This document shows positions 15,922 through 24,519 of a DNA stretch of 64,000 bases, one piece after another. How positions within the stretch are numbered: the stretch's first letter is position 1; every line of letters begins with the position of its first letter. A program made the position numbers and the translations under genes. This stretch comes from Rhizobium sp. CG5 (GTDB taxonomy: Bacteria > Pseudomonadota > Alphaproteobacteria > Rhizobiales > Rhizobiaceae), in assembly GCF_023701945.1 (NCBI RefSeq), contig NZ_JABAEF010000018.1, positions 1 through 64,000 of the forward strand, in the 5' to 3' direction. The notes beneath the pieces were generated by a model. That model ran no database searches. It was not told where the DNA came from and worked only from the letters and a program-made list of their open reading frames with translations.

Positions 15922-18114
15922 GTGCCGGATTCCCCTTCGCCAGACAACAGACCCCGCAGGAAACGCCATATCCTTCTGCAGATCGATTCGTGGATCGATT
16001 CGACCCTTTGGAATGCCGGTTTTCGCGTGGGCGAGATCTGGGAGGAGATCACCATCTTCTTCCGCCGTTTTCGGGTGCGCGGCTGGAAACGCTGGGTTTT
16101 CGAGATTCTCGGCGAAGGCATGACGCTTGGTACGGCCGGTTCCGTGCTGCTCTTGGCGCTGGCCATCCCGGCCTTCGAGGAGACCGGCAAGGACTGGCGC
16201 AATCACGGCGATTTCGCCATCACCTTCCTCGACCGCTACGGCAACCTGATCGGCCATCGCGGCATCATCCATGAAAATTCCGCACCGATCGACGATCTGC
16301 CCGATCACCTGATCAAGGCGGTGCTGGCGACCGAGGACCGGCGCTTCTTCGACCATTTCGGCATCGATTTTCTCGGTCTGGCGCGCGCCATGAGCGAGAA
16401 TGCCAGAGCCGGCGGCGTCGTGCAGGGCGGCTCGACCCTCACCCAGCAGCTGGCCAAGAACCTGTTTTTGACCAATGAGCGGTCGCTGGAGCGAAAGATC
16501 AAGGAGGCCTTCCTGGCGGTCTGGCTGGAGGCCAACCTGTCGAAGAAGGAGATCCTGTCGCTCTATCTCGACCGCGCCTATATGGGCGGCGGCACGTTCG
16601 GGGCGGCGGCGGCCTCGCAATTCTATTTCGGCAAGGCGATCACCGACATCAACCTGGCGGAATCGGCGATGCTGGCCGGCCTGTTCAAGGCGCCGGCCAA
16701 ATATGCCCCGCATGTCAACCTGCCGGCGGCACGCGCCCGGGCCAACGAGGTGCTAACCAACATGGTGCAGAGCGGCATCATGACCGAGGGCCAGGTCATC
16801 GCGGCGCGGCGCAATCCCGCCGTGGTGGTCGACCGGGAAGAGGCCGAAGCGCCCGATTTCTTCCTCGACTGGGCATTCGAGGAGGTGCAGCGCATCGCCG
16901 CCCGCTTCCCGCAGCATTCGCTGATCGTGCGCACCACCATCGATCCCGGCCTGCAAAAGGTGGCGGATGCTGCCGTTGCGGCCAGCCTGCGCGAATATGG
17001 CGAGAGCTATCATGTCAAGCAGGCAGCCCTTGTGACGGTCGAGAATGGCGGCGCGGTCAGGGCCATGGTCGGCGGCCGCGACTATGGCGAAAGCCAGTTC
17101 AACCGCGCCACGCGGGCGCTGCGCCAGCCGGGCTCGTCCTTCAAGGTCTATACCTATGCGGTGGCCATGGAGAACGGCATGACGCCGGACACGACGATCG
17201 TCGACGGCCCGGTCTCCTGGGGCAATTGGAGCCCGCACAATTACGGCAACAGCTATGCCGGCCGGGTGACGCTTGCAACCGCCATCGCCAAGTCGATCAA
17301 CACCATTCCGGTCAAGCTGGTGAAGGACAAGCTGGGACTGAACGCGGTGATCGCCATGACCAAGGCCATGGGCGTCGAGACGCCGATCCGCAAGGACGTC
17401 ACCATTCCGCTCGGCACATCCGAGCTGACGGTGCTCGACCAGGCGACGGCCTATGCGGTGTTTCCGGCCGGCGGCGTGCAGTCGCGCCGCCACGGCATCA
17501 GCCAGATCCTCAGCTACAAAGGCGAGGTGCTCTACGATTTCGATCGCGACGAGCCGCCGGCCGCCCCGGTGCTCAGCAAGACCGCCGCCGATTACATGAA
17601 CCAGATGCTGAGCAAGATCCCCTATAGCGGTACGGCGCGGCGGGCAGCCCTCGACAACGGCATCATCACCGCCGGCAAAACCGGCACGACCCAGGCCTAC
17701 CGCGATGCCTGGTTCGTCGGCTATACCGGCAATTTCACCACCGCCGTGTGGTTCGGCAATGACGATTATACCTCGACCAACAACATGACCGGCGGATCGC
17801 TGCCGGCGATGACCTTCAAGACACTGATGGACTATGCCCACCAGGGCATCGAGCTGAAGCCGATCCCCGGCATCGACAATCCGCTGCCGAACGGCGCCTT
17901 CCCGAAGCCGGCTGAAACGGCTGCGAAAACCGGCTCGACCGGTGCGGCCGTCGTACCGGCCTTCGTGCGACCGCGCACCCTGTCCCATGACACGACACGG
18001 CTGTTGCGGCAGCTCGGCCAGGAGCTGAACGATGCCGTACCGCTGATCGCCCCTGCCCAGAAGGTGGCTGCCACCGACGCCATGGGCCTGCGCACCGCCC
18101 GCCCATTTCCCTGA
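15922..18114 (+). CDS. Class A penicillin-binding protein (PBP1A family, bifunctional transglycosylase/transpeptidase)
   Basis: A 730-residue inner-membrane enzyme that polymerises and cross-links peptidoglycan. A transmembrane segment lies at about 68-86. The GT51 glycosyltransferase domain has EDRRFFDHFG at ~138 and GGSTLTQQLAKN at ~171. The transpeptidase has SSFK at ~405, SIN and KTGTTQ at ~585. The start is GTG at 15922. It is divergent from ycgN across 173 bases, in which I see no gene. The DUF1214/DUF1254 pair follows after 20 bases and may be co-transcribed. Confidence 0.93.
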   Translation: MPDSPSPDNRPRRKRHILLQIDSWIDSTLWNAGFRVGEIWEEITIFFRRFRVRGWKRWVFEILGEGMTLGTAGSVLLLALAIPAFEETGKDWRNHGDFAITFLDRYGNLIGHRGIIHENSAPIDDLPDHLIKAVLATEDRRFFDHFGIDFLGLARAMSENARAGGVVQGGSTLTQQLAKNLFLTNERSLERKIKEAFLAVWLEANLSKKEILSLYLDRAYMGGGTFGAAAASQFYFGKAITDINLAESAMLAGLFKAPAKYAPHVNLPAARARANEVLTNMVQSGIMTEGQVIAARRNPAVVVDREEAEAPDFFLDWAFEEVQRIAARFPQHSLIVRTTIDPGLQKVADAAVAASLREYGESYHVKQAALVTVENGGAVRAMVGGRDYGESQFNRATRALRQPGSSFKVYTYAVAMENGMTPDTTIVDGPVSWGNWSPHNYGNSYAGRVTLATAIAKSINTIPVKLVKDKLGLNAVIAMTKAMGVETPIRKDVTIPLGTSELTVLDQATAYAVFPAGGVQSRRHGISQILSYKGEVLYDFDRDEPPAAPVLSKTAADYMNQMLSKIPYSGTARRAALDNGIITAGKTGTTQAYRDAWFVGYTGNFTTAVWFGNDDYTSTNNMTGGSLPAMTFKTLMDYAHQGIELKPIPGIDNPLPNGAFPKPAETAAKTGSTGAAVVPAFVRPRTLSHDTTRLLRQLGQELNDAVPLIAPAQKVAATDAMGLRTARPFP

Positions 18115-18134
18115 CCGGCAAACGGTGGTAGCTC

Positions 18135-18767
18135 TTGCCGCCGGCGCTCCGCCAGAACCAGAAGGCTTCAGACGAAAACGTGTTCCGGGTTCCTCTCCTT
18201 GTCGCTGTCACGCTGATCATCGCCTTTGGCGGCGGCATCCTGTCGACCCTGTCGGCGCTCAATGCCTCGGCCGGTTTCGGGGCGATCGAGCTTGGCGGCT
18301 GGCGCGCCTTTCCGATGGCGCAGACCGGCGATGCCGATCCTTATGCCAAATCGCACCGCGCCAAGGCCGGGCGGCTGCTCTATGGCAGTGCCGAGGGCCT
18401 GGTGTTCACGGCGGCCTTAGACGGGCAGAACCGGCGGCTCAACGGCACCTGCCGCTACCGCATGTCCGGCCTGCCGCCGCTGTCGCGGTTCTGGACGCTC
18501 TATGCCGCCGGGCTCGACGGCCTGCCGCTGAAGCCGACGCCCGACCGGCCCGGCGCGCTCAATTCGCTGACGGTGCTGCGCGCGCCCGACGGCAGTTTCG
18601 ACATCGAGATTTCGGCCACGGCGCGGCCGGGCAACTGGCTGGCGCTGCCCGATACCGGCGCTTTCGTCCTGACGCTCACCCTGCTCGACACGCCGGCTGC
18701 CGGCAGTTCGGGTCTGGTCGATCTCGCCATGCCGACGATCGAGAATATCGGGTGCGGCAATGTCTAG
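18135..18767 (+). CDS. DUF1214 domain membrane-anchored protein
   Basis: About 210 residues with one N-terminal membrane anchor (VPLLVAVTLIIAFGGGILS), then a periplasmic beta-rich DUF1214 domain. The start is uncertain: TTG at 18135 or GTG at 18180. It overlaps the next gene by 8 bases, and this DUF1214-DUF1254 pairing is a conserved two-gene unit in alphaproteobacteria. Function is unknown; envelope role inferred from the anchor and from the PBP gene upstream. Confidence 0.78.
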   Translation: MPPALRQNQKASDENVFRVPLLVAVTLIIAFGGGILSTLSALNASAGFGAIELGGWRAFPMAQTGDADPYAKSHRAKAGRLLYGSAEGLVFTAALDGQNRRLNGTCRYRMSGLPPLSRFWTLYAAGLDGLPLKPTPDRPGALNSLTVLRAPDGSFDIEISATARPGNWLALPDTGAFVLTLTLLDTPAAGSSGLVDLAMPTIENIGCGNV

Positions 18768-19329
18768 ACTGGCCTATGCCATCCTCACCGGCCTGATCGG
18801 CGCGGCTCTCCTGCATATCGTCATCATTCTCGCCCTGCCGCAGTTTACCGGCAAGGATGCCTATACGCGGGTGCTGGCGGAAGGGCGCGCCAACCGCTTC
18901 TGGAGTCTGGGCAGCGATCCGCACGGACCGCGGCTCGCCAATATCGACCCGTTCCTGAAAGTGGCGGTCTGCCATTTCGATATTTCCGAAAGCCCGATCC
19001 GGTTGACCTCGCAGGGACAGGCGCGGTTCTGGTCGCTGGCGCTGTTCGATCAGGATTCCAACGAGATCTTCAGCATGAACGACCATACCTCGGTCGATGG
19101 CACGCTGGATGTGATGGCAGCCACGGCCGGCCAGCTGGCGCTGGTGCGCAAGGCGCTGCCGCAAGGGTTGACGCAGACCATTTTCGTGGAACTGACACGG
19201 CCGGCCGGATACGCGGTGCTCAGGGTCATGGCGCCGCAGGCAAGCTATCAGGAGCCGGCCGCGCAATTCCTGAAGGAAGCCGGCTGCCAGCCGTTCCGTC
19301 TGCCGCTTTCGGCTGCCGCCGGACAATGA
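18760..19329 (+). CDS. DUF1254 family membrane-anchored protein
   Basis: A 189-residue protein with an N-terminal membrane segment (residues ~5-27) and a DUF1254-like domain (FWSLALFDQDSNEIFSMND region). The ATG at 18760 overlaps the stop of the DUF1214 gene, implying translational coupling. In other bacteria the two domains are fused in one polypeptide; here they are separate. Function is unknown. Confidence 0.78.
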   Translation: MSRLAYAILTGLIGAALLHIVIILALPQFTGKDAYTRVLAEGRANRFWSLGSDPHGPRLANIDPFLKVAVCHFDISESPIRLTSQGQARFWSLALFDQDSNEIFSMNDHTSVDGTLDVMAATAGQLALVRKALPQGLTQTIFVELTRPAGYAVLRVMAPQASYQEPAAQFLKEAGCQPFRLPLSAAAGQ

Positions 19330-19387
19330 GCTTTGCCGTCACGCCGATCACGGTCGTCCTTGCCGAGCCTTCAAACGTGGCGGTCGC

Positions 19388-19585
19388 TCAGCCTTCGAAG
19401 GGATGCGGATCGTGGCGCAGCAGATGGCCGCTTGTCCCCGGCAGAGCCGGATGGCCGCGCGACAATGTCTCTTCGCGCATATAGCGCACGCCGGTAAACA
19501 GCAGGATCTTAGCCTGCCAGCCCGGAGCGGGTTTCGGGGTCAACCGCCGGTCCTGACGGTCCTTGATCTTCACAATTTCAGCCAT
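19388..19585 (-). CDS. Small conserved hypothetical protein
   Basis: ATG at 19585 (MAEIVKIKDRQDRR) has GGAG 7 bases upstream and gives 65 residues, basic and without a membrane segment. The frame is open for 44 codons upstream, but those residues look random. It is convergent with the DUF1254 gene. No domain recognised; proteins of this size and N-terminus are common in Rhizobiaceae, which is my reason for accepting it. Confidence 0.6.
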   Translation of the reverse strand: MAEIVKIKDRQDRRLTPKPAPGWQAKILLFTGVRYMREETLSRGHPALPGTSGHLLRHDPHPFEG

Positions 19586-20099
19586 GCTCGTCTCCATGTT
19601 AATCGAGACGGATGAGACACGTGATTTCACCCTGCCCTTCCTCGATAAAAGGGCCAACGCATCTCCCTGGTTCCCTCCCCTGCCTCTTGCCGCAAGGAGA
19701 TCAGTCACAAGGAGCATCTGCGCCTTTCTCTACAAACGTTCCTGGAGAACGGGATCTCTAGCATCCTCGCTGTCCGGGATACGCACCACACTTCAAGCCC
19801 CGTCCGGTGCCCCTTGCATCAAAAGGCATATTAGACGGCTTGAACATAGATAGAGACATAGGTTGGTTAACAGAGTGCTAACGCATGGCCGCGCAAGGGC
19901 TGCGAGCACCCCTATGGGGCAGTTCAGGTGCCGTTTCGATACGCCAGCGTGACAGTATGGCCACAGCTCGAAACCGTTCGGGCAAAATTGAAGCCAAAAG
20001 GGCTAACTGTTCTCACATTTAGTCTGGGGGAGCTAGAAGCAAGGTAGCCTTTGAATAACCAGGGCACGCTAAGATCTAGCTGTCTCGTCGCACGCCCGG
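19586..20099. other. Intergenic stretch with a possible gene remnant
   Basis: About 510 bases without a supported gene. An open frame at 19871-20047 (+) reads like protein (EHPYGAVQVPFRYASV, RAKLKPKGLTVLTFSL) but has no ATG and ends after 58 codons. It may be the 3' stub of a lost gene at the edge of the low-GC patch that begins here. Confidence 0.35.
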
Positions 20100-21029
20100 T
20101 TACTCAATTTCCGAATTTGCGGTTACGAGAAAGACAATCGTCGCTGCAGTCATGTGGAGCATGTATCCTGTGAGGCTGTTAGGCACCTCAGTAGGGCTGT
20201 CTCCTTGTCCATGCCCTGCAAGTTTGTTCCGGCCTGTGGGAATCGCACTTTCCAGACCACTGCGTAACGATGAGAAATGGTTCTGCCAGAACTGTGGCAC
20301 GAGTTCCTTGTCCAAACACTCTCTTATGAGATCCTTTGCAGTCGCTTTCGGATCAACTGTCCATCCGCGCTGCTGGATTATCGCTTTCATCGTACTCTCG
20401 AATGCCTTGAGGCAATCGACCAGTGCCTCCTTGTTTCGTCCATGCCGATAGTGCTCGAACGCGCCCATGAACTCTTCTTGCGGCCCTGCAAAGCCCGGCC
20501 CCCGTAGAAGGGCAATGGCTGGTTTGACGACCTCGGCATGTACTAATTCGGAGTCGACCCGAACAATTTCGCCGTTGGCGTACTGGTAGCCAACGGCATG
20601 CTCTCTAAAACGCTGGTTCAGTTCTGCGATAGCGCGCTTCGCTATTTCATCGGGTCGCGTACGATTAAGGTAATCCCACTCAACTGTCGTTCGCTCGATA
20701 AGACGGCTAGCAAGTTCAATCGCGTCAAGTACCTTCTCGACACTTGCGGACATGATAAAACCGTGCAGTTCAGCAAAGGGGTCTATAACTCTCACGTCGT
20801 TGATAAGTTTGAAGACACCATACTCACGACGCAACGTCTTCACTACGAAGTCGTATGCGCTTTTAACTGAAGCGTAGTCCCGATATTCTCTTGCGTCACC
20901 CAATGCGTCGGCAAAGATGTAAAGGATTTGGACCCGGCACGGCTCAGGTAGACGATCATACTGAAAGACATCTGTGGGTTCAGAATTCAAAGCATCACGA
21001 CGTTTTGAGAACAACTCAGTCACGGCCAT
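20100..21029 (-). CDS. STM4504/CBY_0614-like protein with AbiJ-type N-terminal domain (putative abortive infection)
   Basis: A 309-residue soluble protein. The N-terminus (VTELFSKRRDAL, DVFQYDRLPEPCRVQI) resembles the AbiJ N-terminal domain 4 / STM4504 family. The C-terminal half (ESTMKAIIQQRGW, HFSSLRSGLESAIPTGRNKLAGHG) matches the abortive-infection C-terminal type, with an RNxxxGHG motif. Assignment is from memory of these families. ATG at 21029 has GGA 7 bases upstream. GC is clearly lower than the genome, and no partner gene is present. A phage-defence role is inferred. A larger role for this domain in toxin systems is possible. Confidence 0.68.
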   Translation of the reverse strand: MAVTELFSKRRDALNSEPTDVFQYDRLPEPCRVQILYIFADALGDAREYRDYASVKSAYDFVVKTLRREYGVFKLINDVRVIDPFAELHGFIMSASVEKVLDAIELASRLIERTTVEWDYLNRTRPDEIAKRAIAELNQRFREHAVGYQYANGEIVRVDSELVHAEVVKPAIALLRGPGFAGPQEEFMGAFEHYRHGRNKEALVDCLKAFESTMKAIIQQRGWTVDPKATAKDLIRECLDKELVPQFWQNHFSSLRSGLESAIPTGRNKLAGHGQGDSPTEVPNSLTGYMLHMTAATIVFLVTANSEIE

Positions 21030-21371
21030 AAGACAATCCATTCGACATAACGTTCGCTGCGATTATTCTCACACTTTCCCGAGAGGACAGCAAACGACTG
21101 TGGTGTGCTTCTCGTCATTTATCCTCACCATCCCCGAATATTTGCTCCTATCAAAATTTGGTCTCGAAGGTATATGGAGCCCTATCCCTAACCTAGCCTG
21201 CAAAGCACCCGGACTACCTGGCCAGGTGTCCGCCTTTTTGCCGGAAACGGCGGTTGTGCACGGCCTGTCGGCCGTTCCGCCGCCTGTCGGACCCGCGATG
21301 GTTAACAGCTTTCTAACGAATTCGGTCTAATATGAGGCAAGTCTGTATAGCGTCATGTTGGGTAAAGCGTC
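21030..21371. other. Intergenic region upstream of the AbiJ-like and DUF2336 genes
   Basis: About 340 bases with divergent promoters expected. The first 150 bases are AT-rich (foreign side); the rest is GC-rich. No gene or RNA recognised. Confidence 0.5.
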
Positions 21372-22475
21372 GTGAACGATCAGTTTCGGGAACTCGAGAA
21401 GCCATTGGCCAGCCGGAAGCGGGATGTGGTGCTGATGGCAACCGTGACCAGTTTTGAAAGCCTGCGGCATCCGATGAAGTCCGAACTGCGGCAATTTGCC
21501 GAACTGTTTACACCGCTGTTCCAGGCCTCCAGCGAGGAGGCGCGCCGCCAGGCGGTGTCGGCCCTGTCGCAATGCGAATATGTGCCGCCGGCCGTGGCGC
21601 TGTTCGTCGCCAGCCAACCGATTTCGATTGCCGCGCCCTTCCTCGCCTCGTCCCCTTGTCTGACCGACGACCTCCTGATCATGATCGCCCGCAGCCAGGG
21701 CGAGGCCCATGCGCGCGCCATCGTGCGGCGCGAGGCGCTGTCGCCTGGGGTGATCGATGCACTGGTCGGGCTTCGCCATGTCAAGCAGCGGCCCGACGCC
21801 ACCACCCGGCCTGCCGACCGCCCCAAGGCGCAATCCGCCAACCTGTCGTCGGCTGCAGCGGCCCAGGTCCAGGCCCCAGCACCGGCGCCGCGGCCGGATG
21901 TGGCCGCCCCCAGCCTGTCGGAGCGCGAAGAGCTGCTGCGCCAGCAGATCAAGCAGCTGTCCGGCCATCTCAACCGTCCCAGCCACGACCGCCTCGGCCT
22001 GCGCAGCCTGACGGCGATGCAGGAAGCGCTGCTGGTGCGCTTTGCCCGCACCCGCGAATCCAGCCATTTCGCCTCGACGCTCAGCGACGTTTTGACCTCG
22101 AGCCGCTGGCTTGCCGAGCGCATCATGCTCGACATATCGGGCCGGCAGCTCGGCGCGACGCTGACCGGGCTTGGCATGAACGGCCTGGATGCCGCCTATG
22201 TGCTGACCCGTCTCTATCCCCATCTGGCGAAGAGCGAGAGCGGCACCGAGGCCGGTACCCTTTCCCGCGCCGACATGCTGCTGGCCTCGCTCGACCCGGT
22301 CGAATGCGAAGACCGCATCGAGGCCTGGCTTCGGGCCGACAGCTATACCTACGGTCACGGCGAAGAGAGCCAGGCGGGCCACCGTCCGGCCGCCGCCAAT
22401 GCCAGCCCGGCCACGACATCGGCCGGCCGGCCCCGTCCGCGCGAGCGCGCCGGCCTTCGGGCACGCGGACGGTAA
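21372..22475 (+). CDS. DUF2336 domain-containing protein
   Basis: A 367-residue soluble protein. Residues ~30-130 hold a helical DUF2336 repeat region (LRQFAELFTPLFQ, ARRQAVSALSQCEYVPPAVALFVA, PCLTDDLLIMIARSQGEAHARAIV). The central part is Ala/Pro-rich and the C-terminus Arg-rich. The family is alphaproteobacterial and of unknown function, possibly HEAT-like. The start is GTG at 21372. A decayed, internally deleted copy of this gene lies at 23473-23723. Confidence 0.82.
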   Translation: MNDQFRELEKPLASRKRDVVLMATVTSFESLRHPMKSELRQFAELFTPLFQASSEEARRQAVSALSQCEYVPPAVALFVASQPISIAAPFLASSPCLTDDLLIMIARSQGEAHARAIVRREALSPGVIDALVGLRHVKQRPDATTRPADRPKAQSANLSSAAAAQVQAPAPAPRPDVAAPSLSEREELLRQQIKQLSGHLNRPSHDRLGLRSLTAMQEALLVRFARTRESSHFASTLSDVLTSSRWLAERIMLDISGRQLGATLTGLGMNGLDAAYVLTRLYPHLAKSESGTEAGTLSRADMLLASLDPVECEDRIEAWLRADSYTYGHGEESQAGHRPAAANASPATTSAGRPRPRERAGLRARGR

Positions 22476-22708
22476 GGCCGGATTTTCGTGCCACGGCGGG
22501 CTTCTGGACAGAAATAGACCACCTTCCGGACAGAGAAATTTCTGACTTATCAGAAAGCTATGCGACGGCCCCTAGTTCTGCGGTTCCTCCTCCTACGCAT
22601 CGATCCTACCTCATTGGACGACAGGCAGGCCCGTAAAAAAGCGAACTTGATTATCTTGCAACAACATCACATCAATATCCGCTAGCAGAAACGCTGGAGC
22701 GCAGAAAC

Positions 22709-23326
22709 TTGATCAAGCCGTTTGAGATAGTCGTGTCATTGGTCGCCACTGTCTTTCTATTTGGCAGTATCGATCGCGAGACGTTCGCCAAAAATTTCAG
22801 CAGCTATGTGCCCGGTTTCGCTATACGGCATCCGCTTTTAGTCGGATGCGTAATTTTTCTTTTTGTCGCGGTCTATGCGTTTTTCACCATTAGGTGGAAA
22901 CGAGTGGAAATCTCACAGAGGATGCCAACATCGATGACTAAAAATGAAAACACACCCGCTGGAAGCAGAAACATTACGACTATCAATCAGAGCGGAGGAG
23001 TTAATCACACAGGCGATATCCACGTTTACGCCGAGGATAAGTCACTTAAACAACGGGTCAGAAGCCTCTTTGACTCCGTGGATGATCGGATCAACTACCT
23101 TATCGATACCGGGCACACTACCATTCGCACTCGAATGGCAGATCGGCATTTCAATAAGCTTGAAACGCTGCTCAACGAGAGCGGCGCTAGTGATCTTTTT
23201 GTAAGCGTTGATCGTGGGGGCTCTATATACCATTCGTTAATCAATAATGGCAGCCTGGGACCGACTGGAGCGGAAGAGCATCAGATCGACGTGTCGATGG
23301 TTACCACCAGCGCCTTGAAAAAGTAG
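22709..23326 (+). CDS. Hypothetical protein with two membrane segments, low GC
   Basis: 205 residues; TTG start at 22709 with GGAG ~10 bases upstream. Transmembrane segments at about residues 7-22 and 43-61 are followed by a cytoplasmic part. That part has a Thr/Asn/Gly-rich stretch (NITTINQSGGVNHTGDIHVY) of the kind found in beta-solenoid-like linkers, then a helical domain ending in a short tail. I do not recognise the family. Base composition is well below the flanking genes, which marks transfer. It sits between DUF2336 and a broken DUF2336 copy. A membrane effector or defence role is possible but unsupported. Confidence 0.6.
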   Translation: MIKPFEIVVSLVATVFLFGSIDRETFAKNFSSYVPGFAIRHPLLVGCVIFLFVAVYAFFTIRWKRVEISQRMPTSMTKNENTPAGSRNITTINQSGGVNHTGDIHVYAEDKSLKQRVRSLFDSVDDRINYLIDTGHTTIRTRMADRHFNKLETLLNESGASDLFVSVDRGGSIYHSLINNGSLGPTGAEEHQIDVSMVTTSALKK

Positions 23327-23472
23327 GCGCTTCGGCGGCCAACGTTTGAAGGATGGGGCCGGCCTCTTGGATATTCCTACATTATGGGCAGACGGGTACG
23401 CCTCAAGTTAGGGTCAACCGAGTCCCGACGAGTATTACAGGCTGATTGGGAGGGCTCTTAGTCGATGCGGAG

Positions 23473-23723
23473 GAGTTGGAATTCGCCGAATTGTTTACAC
23501 CGCTCTTCCAGAGCCTCCAGCGACGAGGCGCGCCGCCAGGCGGTGTCGGCCCTGTAGCAATGGGATTACGTGCCGCCGGCCGTCGCCCTGTTCGTCGCAA
23601 GCCAGCCGATCTCGATCGCCGCGCCGTTCCTGGCCTTGTCTCCCTGCCTGACCGACGACCTGCTGATCATGGTCGCCCGTAGCCATGGCGAGGCCCCGGC
23701 CTTCGGGCACGGGGTCGATAGGC
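23473..23723 (+). pseudogene. Decayed partial copy of the DUF2336 gene
   Basis: Bases 23473-23690 align with about 21482-21712 of the intact gene at roughly 80-85% identity. The copy carries an extra base near 23515 and an in-frame TAG in place of TCG near 23555. It then jumps straight to the gene's 3' end (GGCCTTCGGGCACG at 23699; intact position ~22453). The middle ~730 bases are missing. It is therefore a non-functional, internally deleted relic in direct orientation. Two open frames here encode only fragments. Confidence 0.85.
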
Positions 23724-23821
23724 CCGGATCGTCGTTTCGCCGCTCCGGCGGGATCGTCTGCCCGGCATGGCGCCTTGCCGATCGATTTGCGCAATCACGC
23801 CGGCTGCGCTAAAGCCATGCC

Positions 23822-24166
23822 ATGCGCCTTCGCTCCGACATCGTCATCTCTGCCCTGATCCGCCGGGTTTTCAGCCAGGGCGGCTTTGCCGCGGTGGCCC
23901 GCAAAGGCTCGGATGCCGCCGGCGCGATCTTCGTGCGGCAGCGCTTTCGCGACGGGCTGGAAACCCTCTACGGCCCGGCGCCGCAGAGTTTTGTCACGGA
24001 CGACGACAGCGACGGCGACCGGATCTTCGAAATCCGCCTGGCCCGCACTGAGCCGGAAGCGCTCGACGCGCTGATCGAGCGGGAGGCCCGCTTCGATGCG
24101 GATCTCTGGGTGGTGGAGATCGAAACGGACGAGATCGGCTCGCTGGTAACGGTGGCCGGCGGGTAG
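23822..24166 (+). CDS. DUF1491 family protein
   Basis: A 114-residue protein that fits DUF1491 over its whole length: MRLRSDIVISALIRRVFSQG at the start, RFRDGLETLYGPAPQSF in the middle and a C-terminal ARFDADLWVVEIE. The family is alphaproteobacterial and of unknown function. ATG at 23822. It lies near the chemoreceptor, peptidoglycan-binding and kinase genes, an arrangement I recall as conserved in Rhizobiaceae, so it marks the return to core chromosome after the accessory patch. Confidence 0.85.
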   Translation: MRLRSDIVISALIRRVFSQGGFAAVARKGSDAAGAIFVRQRFRDGLETLYGPAPQSFVTDDDSDGDRIFEIRLARTEPEALDALIEREARFDADLWVVEIETDEIGSLVTVAGG

Positions 24167-24207
24167 GGTTTTGTCTCCGCCAGTGTTACGAGTATTACCT
24201 TGACATG

Positions 24208-24440
24208 CCGCTACCCCCTCTGCCCTGCCGGGCATCTCCCGTATGGGCAAGGACTTACATATCAAAAAAATTCCCTCTCTGGCCTGCCGGCCATCTCCCC
24301 CACAAGGGGGGAGAAGACTCGTGGACACCGCTCGGCTCCAACCGCCGGGAGTGCGACTGGGTTAAGCCCTCCCCTTGTGGGGAGGGTTTGGGAGGGGACT
24401 TTTTTCATAGGGGATAACCCTTCCGTATCAGGGGAGATCG
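24208..24440. repeat. Palindromic intergenic repeat, family 2 (variant b)
   Basis: Contains CTGGCCTGCCGGCCATCTCC next to CCCACAAGGGGGGAGAAGAC, then a second half with CTCCCCTTGTGGGGAGGG. It matches the copy at 54765-54900 over its whole length, including TTAAGCCCTCCCC. It fills the gap between DUF1491 and the chemoreceptor gene. Confidence 0.85.
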
Positions 24441-24519
24441 CAGGCAAGCCAGAGGGGGTATCACGGCGCACACCGCCTAACCCTCGTCCATGCCTACCCA
24501 GAAGACTTATCTGATATCC

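Noticed and set aside
20100..24200. A prophage or IS-based island
   Set aside because: No integrase, transposase, terminal inverted repeats or tRNA junction found; only low GC and a gene remnant support transfer.
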